Positions 63,992-64,000 of a stretch of DNA of 64,000 nt are shown in pieces. The notes beneath the pieces were generated by a model. The model made no database searches, was not told the DNA's origin, and saw nothing but the letters and a program-made list of their open reading frames with translations. This DNA is from Neokomagataea anthophila (GTDB lineage Bacteria; Pseudomonadota; Alphaproteobacteria; Acetobacterales; Acetobacteraceae): NCBI RefSeq assembly GCF_018122595.1, contig NZ_JAGRQH010000003.1, positions 310,001 through 374,000 on the forward strand. Reading direction: 5' to 3'. How positions within the stretch are numbered: the stretch's first letter is position 1; every line of letters begins with the position of its first letter. A program made the position numbers and the translations under genes.

Positions 63992-64000
63992 ATCCTAATA

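Noticed and set aside
1-64000. CRISPR arrays, prophage or rRNA genes
   Set aside because: No regularly spaced direct repeats, phage structural genes or rRNA sequence were seen on reading through the window.

Overview
The window reads as chromosomal DNA from an acetic acid bacterium (Acetobacteraceae, Alphaproteobacteria). The evidence is a hopanoid gene cluster, a membrane-bound FAD/3Fe-4S/cytochrome c sugar or polyol dehydrogenase operon of the periplasmic oxidative-fermentation type, an alphaproteobacterial his operon containing a DUF2628 gene, DUF3126 and DUF2939 genes, and family members resembling Gluconobacter/Acetobacter proteins. I cannot name the species. About 60 protein genes, two tRNAs and one IS remnant are supported.

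Layout. 1-7036: hopanoid lipid genes, all on the minus strand (5' end of shc, hpnE, hpnD, hpnC, hpnB, hpnA), interrupted by a plus-strand gene for an apparently Tat-exported HisC-like aminotransferase. 7203-9131: hpnL-like flippase-type protein and tyrA. 9176-12794: pyruvate kinase, a His-rich SH3 protein, and a coupled DsrE-like/MoeB-like pair (minus). 12885-14548: small conserved genes (DUF2939, DUF3126, a lipoprotein). 14591-20906: pdxJ, pdxA and an M20 dipeptidase with 4-base overlaps, then a 1064-residue repeat-bearing glycosyltransferase. 20959-23649: secB, LapA-domain gene, pyrF, trpF, tRNA-Ser. 23831-27551: three-subunit dehydrogenase operon. 27638-31589: M1 aminopeptidase and a degenerate retropepsin-like protein.

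31811-32644 is a decayed IS6-family element. It forms the left border of a catabolic island (about 32669-55923). At the right border (55939) there is a sequence resembling an IS6 inverted-repeat end. The island holds a dipeptide-type ABC importer, a TonB-dependent receptor, an MFS transporter, two aldehyde dehydrogenases, a class III aminotransferase, two DadA/PuuB-type FAD amine oxidases, an M20 amidohydrolase, a tartrate-dehydrogenase-like enzyme, GhrA, two type II HAD dehalogenase-like proteins, a cupin, a GNAT protein and an Lrp/AsnC regulator. Two large transcription units diverge at 48928-49142. Together they look like a complete uptake-and-degradation system for an amine or amide compound that I cannot identify. 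It is the best candidate for an undescribed system here.

After a gene-poor stretch with tRNA-Glu, the his operon (hisB-DUF2628-hisH-GNAT::hisA-hisF-hisE-HIT) runs on the minus strand. Its hisA is fused in frame to an N-terminal acetyltransferase domain. The window ends with a nitroreductase, a UbiH-family hydroxylase and an MDR oxidoreductase (plus).
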